From: Rhodospirillaceae bacterium
GTDB taxonomy: Bacteria; Pseudomonadota; Alphaproteobacteria; Dongiales; Dongiaceae
Assembly (NCBI GenBank): GCA_016712715.1
Contig: JADJQM010000002.1
Span: 930,001 to 994,000 of the forward strand
Direction of reading: 5' to 3'
Length of the DNA stretch: 64,000 nucleotides
Every line of letters starts with the position of its first letter. Position 1 is the first letter of the stretch. The notes under the pieces were generated by a model. The model worked only from the letters and a program-made list of their open reading frames with translations, was not told the origin of the DNA and did no database searches. Shown in pieces: positions 1-9,185 of this stretch. Both the position numbers and the translations under genes were made by a program.

Positions 1-1105
1 GGATGGGAAGCCCGGACTGCGCCAGAATTTTCTTTCCCAATTCGACATTGGTGCCTTCGAGACGCACGACCAGTGGCACATGCAGGCTCACTTCGCGCGC
101 GGCCGCGACCACGCCCTCGGCGATGACATCGCAGCGCATGATGCCGCCGAAGATATTGACCAGGATGCCTTCGACATTGGGATCGGACAGAATGATCTTG
201 AAGGCCGCCGTGACACGTTCCTTGGTGGCGCCACCGCCGACGTCGAGGAAGTTCGCCGGCGACCCGCCATAGAGTTTGATGATGTCCATCGTCGCCATGG
301 CAAGGCCGGCACCGTTGACCATGCAGCCGATCGAGCCGTCGAGCTTGATGTAGTTGAGGCTGTGCTTGGCGGCTTCAAGCTCGGCCGGATCTTCTTCATC
401 CGGATCGCGCAGATCTTCGACGTCCTTATGACGGAAGAGGGCGTTGTCGTCGAAATTGATCTTGGCATCCAAGGCCAGCACGTCGCCGGCGCCGGTGATG
501 ACCAGCGGATTGACTTCGACGATCGAGCAATCGAGCTCGGTGAACGCCTTGTAGAGGGCCATGATGAATTTGGTGGCTGAGCCGATCTGGTTGCCGGTCA
601 GCTTCAGGAAGAAGGCGACCTGGCGCGCGTGGAAGGGCTGCACGCCCATCACCGGGTCGATCGCAATCTTCAGGATCTTTTCGGGGTGCGAGGCGGCGAC
701 CTCTTCGATCTCCATGCCGCCTTCTTCGGAGGCCATGATGGTGATGCGCGAGGTGGCGCGGTCGACCAGCATGCCGAGATAGAGCTCGCGTTTGATGTCG
801 CAGCCGGCTTCGACATAGATCCGCTTCACGACCTTGCCCACGGGGCCGGTCTGATGCGTGACCAGGGTCATGCCGAGCATGGATTTGGCGAGGTCGCGGA
901 CCTCACCCTCCGTCTTGGCGACCTTGACGCCGCCCGCCTTACCGCGGCCGCCGGCATGGATCTGTGCCTTTACGACACAAAGACCGCCACCTAATTTCTG
1001 CGATGCTTGGACGGCTTCGTCGGCGGAATAGGCGACATGACCGTCCGGGACGGCGACGCCAAATTTCCGGATCAGGGCTTTCGCCTGATATTCATGGATG
1101 TTCAT
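1..1105 (-). CDS. sucC: Succinate-CoA ligase (ADP-forming) beta subunit, C-terminus cut by window edge
   Basis: This is the beta subunit of succinyl-CoA synthetase, which makes ATP/GTP from succinyl-CoA in the TCA cycle together with SucD. The translation begins MNIHEYQAKAL, the family's signature N-terminus, and continues through an ATP-grasp domain (HAGGRGKAGGVKVAK near residue 50) to the CoA-ligase region with DVGGGATKERV and NIFGGIMRCD. 368 codons are present; the family has about 386-399 residues, so some 20-30 residues lie beyond the left edge. The ATG at 1105-1103 is fixed by this conserved start. It lies downstream of mdh and the small histone-like gene on the same strand, the usual alphaproteobacterial mdh-sucCD order; sucD is expected just outside. 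Confidence 0.97.
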   Translation of the reverse strand, partial: MNIHEYQAKALIRKFGVAVPDGHVAYSADEAVQASQKLGGGLCVVKAQIHAGGRGKAGGVKVAKTEGEVRDLAKSMLGMTLVTHQTGPVGKVVKRIYVEAGCDIKRELYLGMLVDRATSRITIMASEEGGMEIEEVAASHPEKILKIAIDPVMGVQPFHARQVAFFLKLTGNQIGSATKFIMALYKAFTELDCSIVEVNPLVITGAGDVLALDAKINFDDNALFRHKDVEDLRDPDEEDPAELEAAKHSLNYIKLDGSIGCMVNGAGLAMATMDIIKLYGGSPANFLDVGGGATKERVTAAFKIILSDPNVEGILVNIFGGIMRCDVIAEGVVAAAREVSLHVPLVVRLEGTNVELGKKILAQSGLPI

Positions 1106-1178
1106 CCAGGGTGACCCGCTTTGCTGCGTTGCGAAGGACTGCACCTCGGCGGTCGTTCGCCAGCCACCGAGCCGCGCG

Positions 1179-1219
1179 ATTATTTCCTAGGAAGTTCTTA
1201 TAAATTCTTAAGAAAAAAA
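1179..1219 (-). promoter_or_regulatory. AT-rich candidate promoter region ahead of sucC
   Basis: The 277-bp gap between the histone-like gene and sucC holds one conspicuous AT-rich stretch, with a run of seven T on the minus strand followed by TTAAGAATTTATAAG and AATAAT-like hexamers. In such a GC-rich genome this is the likeliest place for a sucC promoter, and the T-run could also end the upstream transcript. No single -35/-10 pair stands out and I see no strong hairpin, so this is a location guess only. The rest of the gap shows nothing recognisable. Confidence 0.3.
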
Positions 1220-1382
1220 GCGGGCGACAGCGACAGCCGACGATTTGCTGTGGTGCAGCAGATCGCACTCTATCACCATGCCCGCCGGGTTCAAGCCAAT
1301 TGAACTGAAACCCGTCGTAACAACATGGAAATAGGACTGTCGCCGTCGCAGGCCGTTTTGAGCTTCGAAAAGAAGCCCGAAA

Positions 1383-1535
1383 CTACTTCTTCTTGGCGGC
1401 CTTCTTTGCCGTCTTTTTCGCAGTCTTCTTCGCTGCCGGCTTCTTGGCAGCGGCCTTCTTCGTGGTCTTCTTCACGGTCTTCTTAGCAGCTTTTTTGGCA
1501 ACCTTCTTGGCCGCCAGTTCGATGGTCTTCTTCAT
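1383..1535 (-). CDS. Small histone H1-like, lysine/alanine-rich DNA-binding protein (50 aa)
   Basis: The 50-residue product is almost entirely KKxAAKK-type repeats after a short MKKTIELAAKK head, and ends in KKK. Such composition is typical of bacterial histone-H1-like tails (Hc1/AlgP-like) that bind DNA or RNA non-specifically; the function here is inferred from composition alone. The ATG at 1535-1533 has a GAGGAG Shine-Dalgarno seven bases upstream. If the mdh frameshift is corrected, the mdh stop TGA overlaps this ATG (ATGA), so the gene would be translationally coupled to mdh. It sits between mdh and sucC. The low-complexity sequence makes homology searches unreliable, but the start signal, coupling and codon use support a real gene. 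Confidence 0.75.
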   Translation of the reverse strand: MKKTIELAAKKVAKKAAKKTVKKTTKKAAAKKPAAKKTAKKTAKKAAKKK

Positions 1536-2495
1536 TGCTTCTCTCCTCGTTGAAGCTTCCTCACCACATCGATGAGGCCCCTTACGGCCGCGACCGACTT
1601 ATCAAACATCGACTTTTCAGCCTTGTTGAGGTCGATCTCGACCACTCTCTACGCCAGACGCACCGATGACGACCGGTACGCCGACATAGAGTCCCTTTAC
1701 CCCATACTGGCCCGTCAGATAGGCCGCGCAGGGGAGAACCCGTTTCTTGTCCTTGAGATAGGATTCGGCCATCGCGATCGCGGAACTGGCCGGCGCGTAG
1801 AAGGCGGAACCCGTTTTCAGGAGATTGACGATCTCAGCGCCGCCGTCACGGGTGCGCTGGATGATGGTGTTGAGCTTTTCCTGGGTGGTCCAGCCCATCT
1901 TCACCAGATCGGGCAAAGGAATGCCGGCAACCGTGGAGTAGCGGGCGAGCGGCACCATGGTATCGCCATGGCCACCCAGCACGAAGGCGGTGACGTCCTC
2001 GACCGAGACCTTGAACTCCTCGGCCAGGAAATAGCGGAAGCGGGCGGAATCCAAGACACCCGCCATGCCGACAACATGGCTCTCCGGCAGGCCAGAGGCC
2101 TGCTGCAGAACATAGACCATGACGTCCAATGGATTGGTGATGCAGATGACGAAGGCCTTGGGGGCGTATTTCTTGATCCCCTTGCCGACGCTGTCCATGA
2201 CCTTGGCATTGGTGGCGATGAGATCGTCGCGGCTCATCCCCGGCTTACGCGGGATGCCGGCGGTGACGATGATGACATCGGCACCCTTGATGGCCTTGTA
2301 GTCGCTGGCGCCGACATATTTGCCGTCGAAGCCTTCGACCGGAGACGCCTGCGCGATGTCGAGCGCCTTGCCCTGCGGTACTCCGTCGACAACGTCGAAC
2401 ATGACGATATCGCCGAGGTCCTTGAGGCCAGCCAACAGCGCCAATGTGCCGCCGATCTGACCCGCGCCGATAAGGGCTATCTTCTTCCGTGCCAT
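1532..2495 (-). CDS. mdh: Malate dehydrogenase, with a single-base frameshift near the 3' end
   Basis: NAD-dependent malate dehydrogenase of the LDH-like MDH family, converting malate to oxaloacetate in the TCA cycle. The Rossmann motif GAGQIGG is at residues 10-16, the substrate loop is GIPRKPGMSRDD and the catalytic HGD is in GGHGDTMVP. The start MARKKIALIG is preceded by AGGA. As written, the frame ends early at 1617 after GASGVESGRDRPQQG. One base is surplus (or two missing) near 1646: skipping it restores VVEIDLNKAEKSMFDKS and a tail ending at TGA 1534-1532, giving about 320 residues, the normal family length. The restored stop overlaps the next gene's ATG. A TCA enzyme is unlikely to be dead, so sequence error is favoured, but the base reading is what is shown. 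Confidence 0.93.
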
Positions 2496-2648
2496 TCTGT
2501 AATCCTGATGCCTCTTACGCATTGCCACGATTTCGATTAGGCAATGCACCTGCGCTTTAAGCGCACTCCTCTAGATGTTGAGTTAATAACTCGAAATTGC
2601 CACAAGGGCAAGAGGCATTAACTCTTCTCGCGAAAATTCTCACTCAAG

Positions 2649-3797
2649 TCACGTCAAATGCGGTCGGGTCAGGTAATCGACCGACTGCATTTCGTTCAAG
2701 CGCGAGATCGTGCGCTCGAATTCGAACACGCCGTCGCCGGCCGGGTAGAGACGCTCCGGTCTGTCCGCCGCGGCAACGATCGTTGTCACCTTGTGTTCGT
2801 AAAGTTCGTCGATCAGCGTCATGAAGCGGCGTGCTTCGTTGCGGCGATCTGCATCCAGCTTCGGGACCTGGTCCAACAGAACCACGTCATAATGGGTCGC
2901 GATGGCGAGGTAGTCGGCTGCCCCCAAGGGGCGCGCGCATAATTCGTCGAAGTCAAACCAGGCGACCCGGCCGTGGGCGTTGCTGACCTGGCGCAGGATT
3001 TCGAGCTGGCGCCCCTGGACGAGGAGGGTCGCTGCGATCGGTGGCTGGTTATCGGTCATCCGGGCAAAGGCATCGCGCATCTGGCGGCTGCTCAGTTCGC
3101 CCAGCGGATAGTGATAAACGGTCATGTCCTTGAGACGCGCCATCCGGTAATCGCGGCCGCCATCCAGCTCCAGGACGTCCAGCTTCTCCTTCAGCAGAGC
3201 GATGAAGGGCAGGAATTGGTCACGCTGCAGGCCGCCCTTGTAGAGATCGTCCGGCGCCCAGTTCGAGGTTGCCACCATCACCACGCCGCGCTCGAAGAGG
3301 GCGCTGAAGAGACGCCCCAGGATCATCGCGTCGGCGATGTTGGTGACATGGAATTCGTCAAAGCAGATGAGTGTGCATTGGGCGGCGAGGTGTTCTGCCA
3401 ATGCCGGAATCAGGTCTACCTGTGTGGGCTTTTCCTGGCGCGATTGATGCAGCTGGTCATGCACTTCCAGCATGAAGGCGTGGAAATGAACGCGGCGACG
3501 GCGCTCCACCGGAGCATGCGCGAAGAACAGATCCATCAGCATCGACTTGCCGCGGCCGACCCCGCCATAGAGGTAGAGACCCTGCGGTGCCGCTTCATCG
3601 CGGCGGCGCGCAAGACCCAGGCGCTCCGCCCAGCTGCGCAGGCCACCGGCCTCGCCGACCGGATCGGGGCGATAATTCTTGAGAGCGTTGTAAAGCGATT
3701 GCAGCTTCTCCGCTGCGAGCTCTTGCGCAGCGTCATGGTGCAGGCGACCGCCACGCTGCATCGCGCGATAGGCGGGGAGGGGCCCGTCATCACTCAT
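2649..3797 (-). CDS. zapE: Cell division protein ZapE (AFG1-like ATPase)
   Basis: A P-loop ATPase of the ZapE/AFG1 family; in Escherichia coli ZapE acts at the constricting Z-ring. The translation shows Walker A GGVGRGKSMLMD, Walker B LICFDEFHV and the family's ATSNWAPDDLYKGGLQRD segment. The start MSDDGPLPAYRAM is chosen because homologous sequence begins there; an in-frame ATG 15 bases upstream (MLVASMSDDG) is possible, and neither has a clear Shine-Dalgarno. At 382 residues the length is normal. zapE directly upstream of mdh on the same strand is a common alphaproteobacterial arrangement. Confidence 0.93.
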   Translation of the reverse strand: MSDDGPLPAYRAMQRGGRLHHDAAQELAAEKLQSLYNALKNYRPDPVGEAGGLRSWAERLGLARRRDEAAPQGLYLYGGVGRGKSMLMDLFFAHAPVERRRRVHFHAFMLEVHDQLHQSRQEKPTQVDLIPALAEHLAAQCTLICFDEFHVTNIADAMILGRLFSALFERGVVMVATSNWAPDDLYKGGLQRDQFLPFIALLKEKLDVLELDGGRDYRMARLKDMTVYHYPLGELSSRQMRDAFARMTDNQPPIAATLLVQGRQLEILRQVSNAHGRVAWFDFDELCARPLGAADYLAIATHYDVVLLDQVPKLDADRRNEARRFMTLIDELYEHKVTTIVAAADRPERLYPAGDGVFEFERTISRLNEMQSVDYLTRPHLT

Positions 3798-4022
3798 GGA
3801 TGCGACCAACATGTCGGTCGTTGCAGAAATCGCGACTCGGTCAATATGCATGTCACGCATATCACAACATATTTTTTTGCGCTTATCCACACAGAAGTGA
3901 TTCGGGCGTGGCGCGACCACCACAGATTCCGCAGCGACTGAGTCATCGATGCAACAGTTCACGCGCCATCACCGCGCATCCAGTCGTCTTCGTTGCCTGG
4001 CTTGATCCTCATTTCGATCAAC

Positions 4023-4062
4023 CAAAAAAAACCGCGCCGATCAGCTGTGACCGACGCGGTTC
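4023..4062 (-). terminator. Rho-independent terminator of the lipoprotein gene
   Basis: Reading the minus strand, AACCGCG and CGCGGTT arms enclose a partly paired GTCGGTC/GATCGGC interior and are followed by a run of T (positions 4030-4024). It lies 27 bases past the stop of the 4089-5795 gene, in the orientation needed to end that transcript before zapE. Confidence 0.8.
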
Positions 4063-4088
4063 TAGCATCACGAAAGTGAAGAAAGGGT

Positions 4089-5795
4089 TCACATACCGGA
4101 CAGCGACATGCCGTTCACCTTGGCGTCGCCCATCGCATCGACCTCCAGCTTCAGCTTGTCGACCGGCTTGCCGTCGCTGCCGTCTTCGCGCTTTGCCATC
4201 GACTGGATCATGGCAAGACCACCGACGATCTGGGCGGCTTCAGGCGAACTCTGGGCCGCCTCATTGGCCAGCTTCATGGCTTCGTCGAGACCGTGCAGGC
4301 CGATATCGAGCGCCCCCACAAGGCCAAAGACAGCGTCGGGCTTCACATCAAAGGCACCTGTCGCATCGAGCTGGAGCACCTCCGAAGAGAGGCCTGACGG
4401 GGCGACGGTGAGCTTCATCGGGGCCTTCTGCAGCAATTGTTGCATGGCAATGAACATCACCCCGGCGGCCGCCTCGGCCTGTGCCGGATTGGATGAGACC
4501 AATGTCGGGAAGTTGTCGCCGAGCAGCTGCCACAGCTCCTTGGACGGCACATCGGCAAGGTTCAGGTCAAGCTTGCCGGAAGCCGGCAGCAGCTTGGCAA
4601 AGAGCGGCAACTGGTTGAGTTCCGGGCTGCTGATCTTAAGCCCGTCATGGCTGAATCCAAGATTGACGGCGGCCTTCTCAGTGTTGAGACCCGCGATGCC
4701 CATCGCAAACCCGATCTTGGCCAGGCTGAAGGGCTCGGTGCCCGACAGATCGGTGGTGTGGAGGTTCTCCATCGCCACGTCATAGCTGAAGCCGCCGAAC
4801 AACCCGGCGATGCTTTTGATCAGATCGCCCATTTGCTTGGCTTCTTCCGGCGACATCGGCGCCGGAACCGGCGGATTGGCAGGATCGGTCGCAGTCCCGT
4901 TACCCGCCGTCGCCGCTGCCTGCTTGGCCGCTTCCGACCGCTCGGCCATGTCGCTCATCAGCTTCTGGACTTCGCGGCCCTTGGCAGCAGCTTCCTTCAG
5001 CTTGATATCGGTATAGCCGCCACTGCCGGACACTTTGCCGATCTTGACGTTGACGCCGTCGGTGGTCTTGATCAGGAAATCACCGGCCGAGAACGTGCTG
5101 ATCTGGTCGTAGACGCCATTGCCCTTGTCAGCACTGGTTGTCTTCCAATCGACGCTGGCGATCTGGAGGCCGCCGGCCTTGGCATCCGGGACCCCTGCCG
5201 CATCGAGCGGCGACACGGCGATGCTTGCCGCCTGCCAATCGAGGTTCATGACGTTGCCGATCTCGGTCGACCAGTCGGCGGAAAAGGCCTTCGTGGTCAT
5301 GCCGAAGATGCCCGTCTTCTTGTTGTCCTTGTCGAGGACCGGCATCTCGGCAGCGTGTTTGAGGTCGCTGGCGCGGTAGCCCTTGCCTTCCGTCGGAACC
5401 AGGCGGTAGGTCACGGTGCCGACTTCCAGGCGGCTGTCGGCCCATTGGTCGCCGATCTTGACGCCCACGACGAGGTTTTCGATCGCAACGTCGAAGGCGT
5501 CAGACCCGGGGGTCACCTTCACGGCACTGAAATGGATGATGCGCTGCTCGGCATTGCCCGCCGCAAGCTGCAGATATTCTTCGGTCGCTTTCTGGATGAT
5601 GGGCGCCTCTGCGGGGTCGATCACCACCGCCGAAACGGTCTCGGCCGCATTCTCGCCGGCCGCTTTATCGGCATCATCGCCACAGGCCGCCACCAGCAGC
5701 AGGGCAGCGACACTGCCCGCAGCCAAGGTCTCTCTCGATACCAGGCCCAGCTTCGAGATATGCCCGGATTTCCACCAACGCCCCATCATACTCAC
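4089..5795 (-). CDS. Large predicted lipoprotein (568 aa), unknown function
   Basis: The N-terminus has a hydrophobic stretch ending in a lipobox (LLLVAAC, Cys38), so the protein should be lipid-anchored in the cell envelope after cleavage. The mature part is 530 residues of soluble sequence with repeated SF/LxLxG-type segments, an Ala/Pro-rich linker near residues 300-320, and a C-terminal half resembling the loosely defined DUF945/DUF2125-type periplasmic beta-rich proteins; that resemblance is an impression, not a firm assignment. A second ATG two codons in (MMGRWW) could be the start. It is monocistronic: a terminator follows and more than 200 bp of non-coding sequence lies upstream. No catalytic motif was recognised. 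Confidence 0.8.
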   Translation of the reverse strand: MSMMGRWWKSGHISKLGLVSRETLAAGSVAALLLVAACGDDADKAAGENAAETVSAVVIDPAEAPIIQKATEEYLQLAAGNAEQRIIHFSAVKVTPGSDAFDVAIENLVVGVKIGDQWADSRLEVGTVTYRLVPTEGKGYRASDLKHAAEMPVLDKDNKKTGIFGMTTKAFSADWSTEIGNVMNLDWQAASIAVSPLDAAGVPDAKAGGLQIASVDWKTTSADKGNGVYDQISTFSAGDFLIKTTDGVNVKIGKVSGSGGYTDIKLKEAAAKGREVQKLMSDMAERSEAAKQAAATAGNGTATDPANPPVPAPMSPEEAKQMGDLIKSIAGLFGGFSYDVAMENLHTTDLSGTEPFSLAKIGFAMGIAGLNTEKAAVNLGFSHDGLKISSPELNQLPLFAKLLPASGKLDLNLADVPSKELWQLLGDNFPTLVSSNPAQAEAAAGVMFIAMQQLLQKAPMKLTVAPSGLSSEVLQLDATGAFDVKPDAVFGLVGALDIGLHGLDEAMKLANEAAQSSPEAAQIVGGLAMIQSMAKREDGSDGKPVDKLKLEVDAMGDAKVNGMSLSGM

Positions 5796-6020
5796 TCCTC
5801 AATTGAACAACCGCCGACAATGAGACAAAGCCATTGCGGCGGAAAGATGACCTGCAAGCGACCATCGCTGGCGGATCGCGTTTCTCGTTGCCGCCGCCTA
5901 TATCAGATGGGTGGTGGCAAGCAATGCATAGCTGACGTTTATGTGATCCGACGCACAATGTCACCGGTCCGGTCGGGCCGGATGCCGGACATTCGCGACA
6001 AATGGAACCCAGTTCCCGAG

Positions 6021-7388
6021 CTAGGGCGTCGGTACAAAAGGCTTCGCCCCCGGCTGCGGCGCGCCCGGTATCAGCGGAAGGGTTGGATCGGTGGTCGGTG
6101 CCGTCGGCGTCGAGGTGGGCAAGGGCGCTTGCGCCGGCATGGTGACAACAGGCGTAGCCGGCTCCGTCGTCAGGACCGGCGCTGGCGCTGTCATGGCAGG
6201 CTCAGCCGGGATGATGGGTGCCGGCGCGTCAGCAAGTGGCTGGGTGGCACTCGGCGCCATTTCCTCGAACAAGGGCGGCAAATCGGGCGCCGGCGCATTT
6301 GCTGCTGGCTCTGGTGCTACTGGCGCAACCGGTTGCGCGGCGACCGGTTCGCTGACATCCGATTGGGGGACTGCTACGGGTGCCACGCTCGGTTCGGGCA
6401 GGGCGGCCTCCTTGGCCTTAGGCTGCCAGCTATCGTGCAAGGCCGTGGCCGTGGCCATTTCCTGCGGTGTCATCAGTGCGGCGAGCGAAGCGGCCTTGGC
6501 CGTGCCATCGGCGGCGCCATAATCGGCAGCAAGCCTGTACCAGGCATGAGCCTGCGAGCGATCCGGCGGCAGGCCCTGACCCGCTGCATAGAGATCGCCC
6601 AGCGCCATCATCGATGCCGCATCCTTGGCGTTGGCGCCGCGCTCAAAGTGCTCGACAGCCCGCACATAATCCGGCTGGCCGCCAATACCGGCGCGGTAGA
6701 GTTGACCCAGATTATACTCTGCGGCGACGCTGCCGCCCGCGGCGGCTTTCTCGAACCAGCGCGCCGCTTCCTGCTGGTTTGGGATCACGCCAAGGCCATT
6801 GAGATAGGCCCGACCCAGTTCATTCATGGCGGCGATGCTGCCGGAATCGGCGGCTCGCTGCAGCCAGGATGCGCTGCGCTCCAGGTCAGGTGCTACCCCA
6901 GGCAGGCCGTCACGGTGCAGGATCGCAAGCTTCAGCATCGCCTGAATATTGCCGAGATCGGCGGACCGCGTGTACCAGGCCAGCGCCTCGAGATTGTCCT
7001 GCGGCACGCCCTTGCCGCTTTCATAAAGACGGCCGAGGGCGAACTGCCCGTATTTCTGTGCCGCCGCGATCAACTGCGGACCCTGCACACCAAGGGCCGC
7101 TCCATTATACCGCGGCGCCGTGTCGATTTCGGCGGCGATCCGGTAATAGGTGGCGGCCTGGGTGAAATCGGGGACGCCGGCGGCACCATCTTCGTAGATC
7201 TTGGCGAGGTTGAACGCCGCCACCGGGTTGCCGAGCTTGGCCTCCTCGGCCAGCAGCGGGATGGCGGTGGCGATATCGCCCGCCTGCAGTGCCGTCTCGG
7301 CGGCAATGTAGTCGGCGGAAGCGGGCAGGCTCAGGCCGACTTGCGCCGACAGAAGAATGGCAGCGGTGGACAGCAGAAGGCGGCGCAT
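6021..7388 (-). CDS. Sel1-repeat (SEL1-like TPR) periplasmic protein
   Basis: The product starts MRRLLLSTAAILLSAQVG, a clear signal peptide ending near ASA, so it is exported. Residues about 25-300 are consecutive Sel1 repeats, recognisable as A...LG.LY..G.GVPQD...A..WY..AA units such as YGQFALGRLYESGKGV and AMNELGRAYLNGLGV. The C-terminal 130 residues are a Pro/Ala/Thr-rich, probably disordered tail. Sel1 proteins usually scaffold protein complexes; the partner is unknown here. The start was placed at the signal peptide rather than at the longer upstream reading frame. Confidence 0.85.
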   Translation of the reverse strand: MRRLLLSTAAILLSAQVGLSLPASADYIAAETALQAGDIATAIPLLAEEAKLGNPVAAFNLAKIYEDGAAGVPDFTQAATYYRIAAEIDTAPRYNGAALGVQGPQLIAAAQKYGQFALGRLYESGKGVPQDNLEALAWYTRSADLGNIQAMLKLAILHRDGLPGVAPDLERSASWLQRAADSGSIAAMNELGRAYLNGLGVIPNQQEAARWFEKAAAGGSVAAEYNLGQLYRAGIGGQPDYVRAVEHFERGANAKDAASMMALGDLYAAGQGLPPDRSQAHAWYRLAADYGAADGTAKAASLAALMTPQEMATATALHDSWQPKAKEAALPEPSVAPVAVPQSDVSEPVAAQPVAPVAPEPAANAPAPDLPPLFEEMAPSATQPLADAPAPIIPAEPAMTAPAPVLTTEPATPVVTMPAQAPLPTSTPTAPTTDPTLPLIPGAPQPGAKPFVPTP

Positions 7389-7532
7389 CAGGGGCTCGTT
7401 CCGGTTGCTTCGTGGCGCGCAATCTACATAAACAGCCTGCCAAAAGCCAGCTTGCCCCGGAAGTCCATCCCGCTTGCGCAGGCAGCATCCCCTTGCTAAG
7501 GCTGCCACCCCTCATCAGGAGCGCTGGAAGCC

Positions 7533-7880
7533 GTGACCCATACCCTCTTCGTCTGCACCACCTGTAAGCGCGGCCCCACCGAGGCGCCGCTGGGGCCGGG
7601 TCTTATCGACGATCTTGCAGATGCCGGCCTGCCGGCGGATTTCCAGGTGATCGGCACCGCCTGCATGTCGAACTGCACGCGGCCCCTGAGTGTCGCCCTG
7701 AGCGCGCCGGGCAAGGCCACCTATATGCTGGCCGAGATCGACCCGGCCGAGGATCGCGCGGCACTTGTCGAACTGGCGCAGATCTATGCCGCGAAACCCG
7801 ATGGCCAGACCAAACTGCTGGAACGTCCCAAGGCGATCCGGCGCAAGATCATCGGACGGATACCGGCCCAGCCCAGCTAG
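7533..7880 (+). CDS. DUF1636 predicted metal-binding protein
   Basis: A 115-residue protein with two Cys pairs, FVCTTCKRG near the start and GTACMSNCTRP in the middle, in a thioredoxin-like-ferredoxin arrangement typical of DUF1636. The family is predicted to bind an iron-sulphur cluster or another metal and often accompanies cobalamin or cobalt-uptake genes, which are not adjacent here. It starts at GTG 7533 with GGAAG just upstream. It converges with the DUF924 gene, separated by 9 bases. Confidence 0.85.
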   Translation: MTHTLFVCTTCKRGPTEAPLGPGLIDDLADAGLPADFQVIGTACMSNCTRPLSVALSAPGKATYMLAEIDPAEDRAALVELAQIYAAKPDGQTKLLERPKAIRRKIIGRIPAQPS

Positions 7881-7889
7881 ATCAACCAG

Positions 7890-8462
7890 CTAGAACGAAC
7901 TGCCCGGCGCTTTCAGGAAAGCAATCTCATCGTCCGTCGAGGGCCGGCCCAGCGCCTCATTGCGATGGGGATAGCGGCCAAAGCGCCTGATGATGTCGCG
8001 ATGGCGATGGGCGTAATCGAGCTGGACCTCGGCATCTTTCTTGTCCGCACCGGCCGTTTCTTGATAGAGCCGGGTGAACAGGTCGATCGAGCGGTCCTGA
8101 TTGGCCATGTCCTCGGCATGTTCGAAGGGCAGATAGAAGAAGCGCCGCTGGTCGAACGGCAGGCCCTTGTCGAGATCACGGTCGATGGCCACCTTGGCGA
8201 TGGCAAGGGCCCGCCCATCGCCGAGAAAGGCCTTCGCCTGGCCGCGATAGATGTTGCGCGCCATCTGGTCGAGGAGGATGAGGAGCGCCAACGCGCCCAT
8301 CTGCGTTGCCGCCCAGGAATCGAGCTCGCCCATCTGTGCCGCAAGGACGGCGGTGCCAAAACGCGCGCGGATTTCCTCGTCGAAGGCTTTGTCCTTCTCG
8401 AACCAGAGCGCGTGTGCGCCGGGCGCGTACCAGAAATCGATAACGGAACGGGGGTCGGTCAT
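7890..8462 (-). CDS. DUF924 family protein
   Basis: A 190-residue all-alpha protein matching the DUF924 family, with the conserved elements IDFWYAPGAHALWFEKDKAFD at the start, LDQMARNIYRGQAKAF, and the C-terminal FGRYPHRNEALGRPS. The predicted fold is TPR-like; the biochemical role is not established. Its ATG overlaps the stop of the upstream membrane-protein gene (ATGA at 8462-8459), so the two are probably co-translated. Confidence 0.88.
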   Translation of the reverse strand: MTDPRSVIDFWYAPGAHALWFEKDKAFDEEIRARFGTAVLAAQMGELDSWAATQMGALALLILLDQMARNIYRGQAKAFLGDGRALAIAKVAIDRDLDKGLPFDQRRFFYLPFEHAEDMANQDRSIDLFTRLYQETAGADKKDAEVQLDYAHRHRDIIRRFGRYPHRNEALGRPSTDDEIAFLKAPGSSF

Positions 8463-9088
8463 AACGCGCCCAGTGCCGATTTGGGGCGGTGAAAGTTGAC
8501 TTGGCGGACCAGTTCGCGAGCTTTGTCGACGTGTGGCTGATGCAACGGTAAATCGACACTCTGCCCGTTAACGTCCGTCTGTCGCAGCATCATAGCGGTC
8601 TTGGGCTGCAGACCCAGGACGTGCCGGAGTCGATTGCCAAGTCCGGAAAGCGGACCTTCGAGCACTTCGAGTTGTGTCAGTGTTTCAAATCCGTATATCC
8701 AATCCATGTGTATCGCCTTCGACAGGCTGAAGACACAACGCGCCAGTTGATGTTGGGGATCAAAGCCGATCGCGATGCTGCGATGTCTAAGCCAGAAAGC
8801 GCCTTTCGGTTGGAAGCGATCTTTGCTGCCGTCATTGAACACCAGGCTCTCAGTTGAGCTGCCTGCCAAGGTCAGAATATCCTGCCGCAGCTTTTCTTCG
8901 TGCAAGCCGGGTCGATAGAACTCCAGATACCAGAACATCAGGAGAAGTGCCGCGCCGCCGGGTAAAAATGCATAGCCGAGGGAATCCGGCGGCGCAACCA
9001 ATGCGCCCGCTGCGAATCCAACAGCACCGGCACCGATCGAGACAAGCGCAATGATGGAATTGCGATCTTCACTCTCATAAAATGCCAA
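8459..9088 (-). CDS. Hypothetical membrane protein
   Basis: A 209-residue protein with two adjacent hydrophobic segments near residues 13-33 and 38-56, followed by a soluble domain containing GFDPQHQLARCVFSLSKAIH and a Q/R-rich C-terminus. The likely topology is a short N-terminal hairpin in the inner membrane with a cytoplasmic domain. I do not recognise a family. The start appears to be TTG at 9088. The stop overlaps the ATG of the DUF924 gene by four bases, which is the only functional hint. Confidence 0.65.
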   Translation of the reverse strand: MAFYESEDRNSIIALVSIGAGAVGFAAGALVAPPDSLGYAFLPGGAALLLMFWYLEFYRPGLHEEKLRQDILTLAGSSTESLVFNDGSKDRFQPKGAFWLRHRSIAIGFDPQHQLARCVFSLSKAIHMDWIYGFETLTQLEVLEGPLSGLGNRLRHVLGLQPKTAMMLRQTDVNGQSVDLPLHQPHVDKARELVRQVNFHRPKSALGAL

Positions 9089-9185
9089 GCATCATCCCAT
9101 CGCGAACGGGGGGCCGGGCGCGTCAAATAGACTTCCCTCGGCTGTATCCCAGGGACATTTCGCTTAGCGGCCGAAATGCCGTCGC

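Noticed and set aside
4647..7499. A very long open frame (950 codons) on the plus strand
   Set aside because: It is antisense to the lipoprotein and Sel1 genes, has no conserved motif and an Arg/His-rich composition typical of a high-GC shadow frame.
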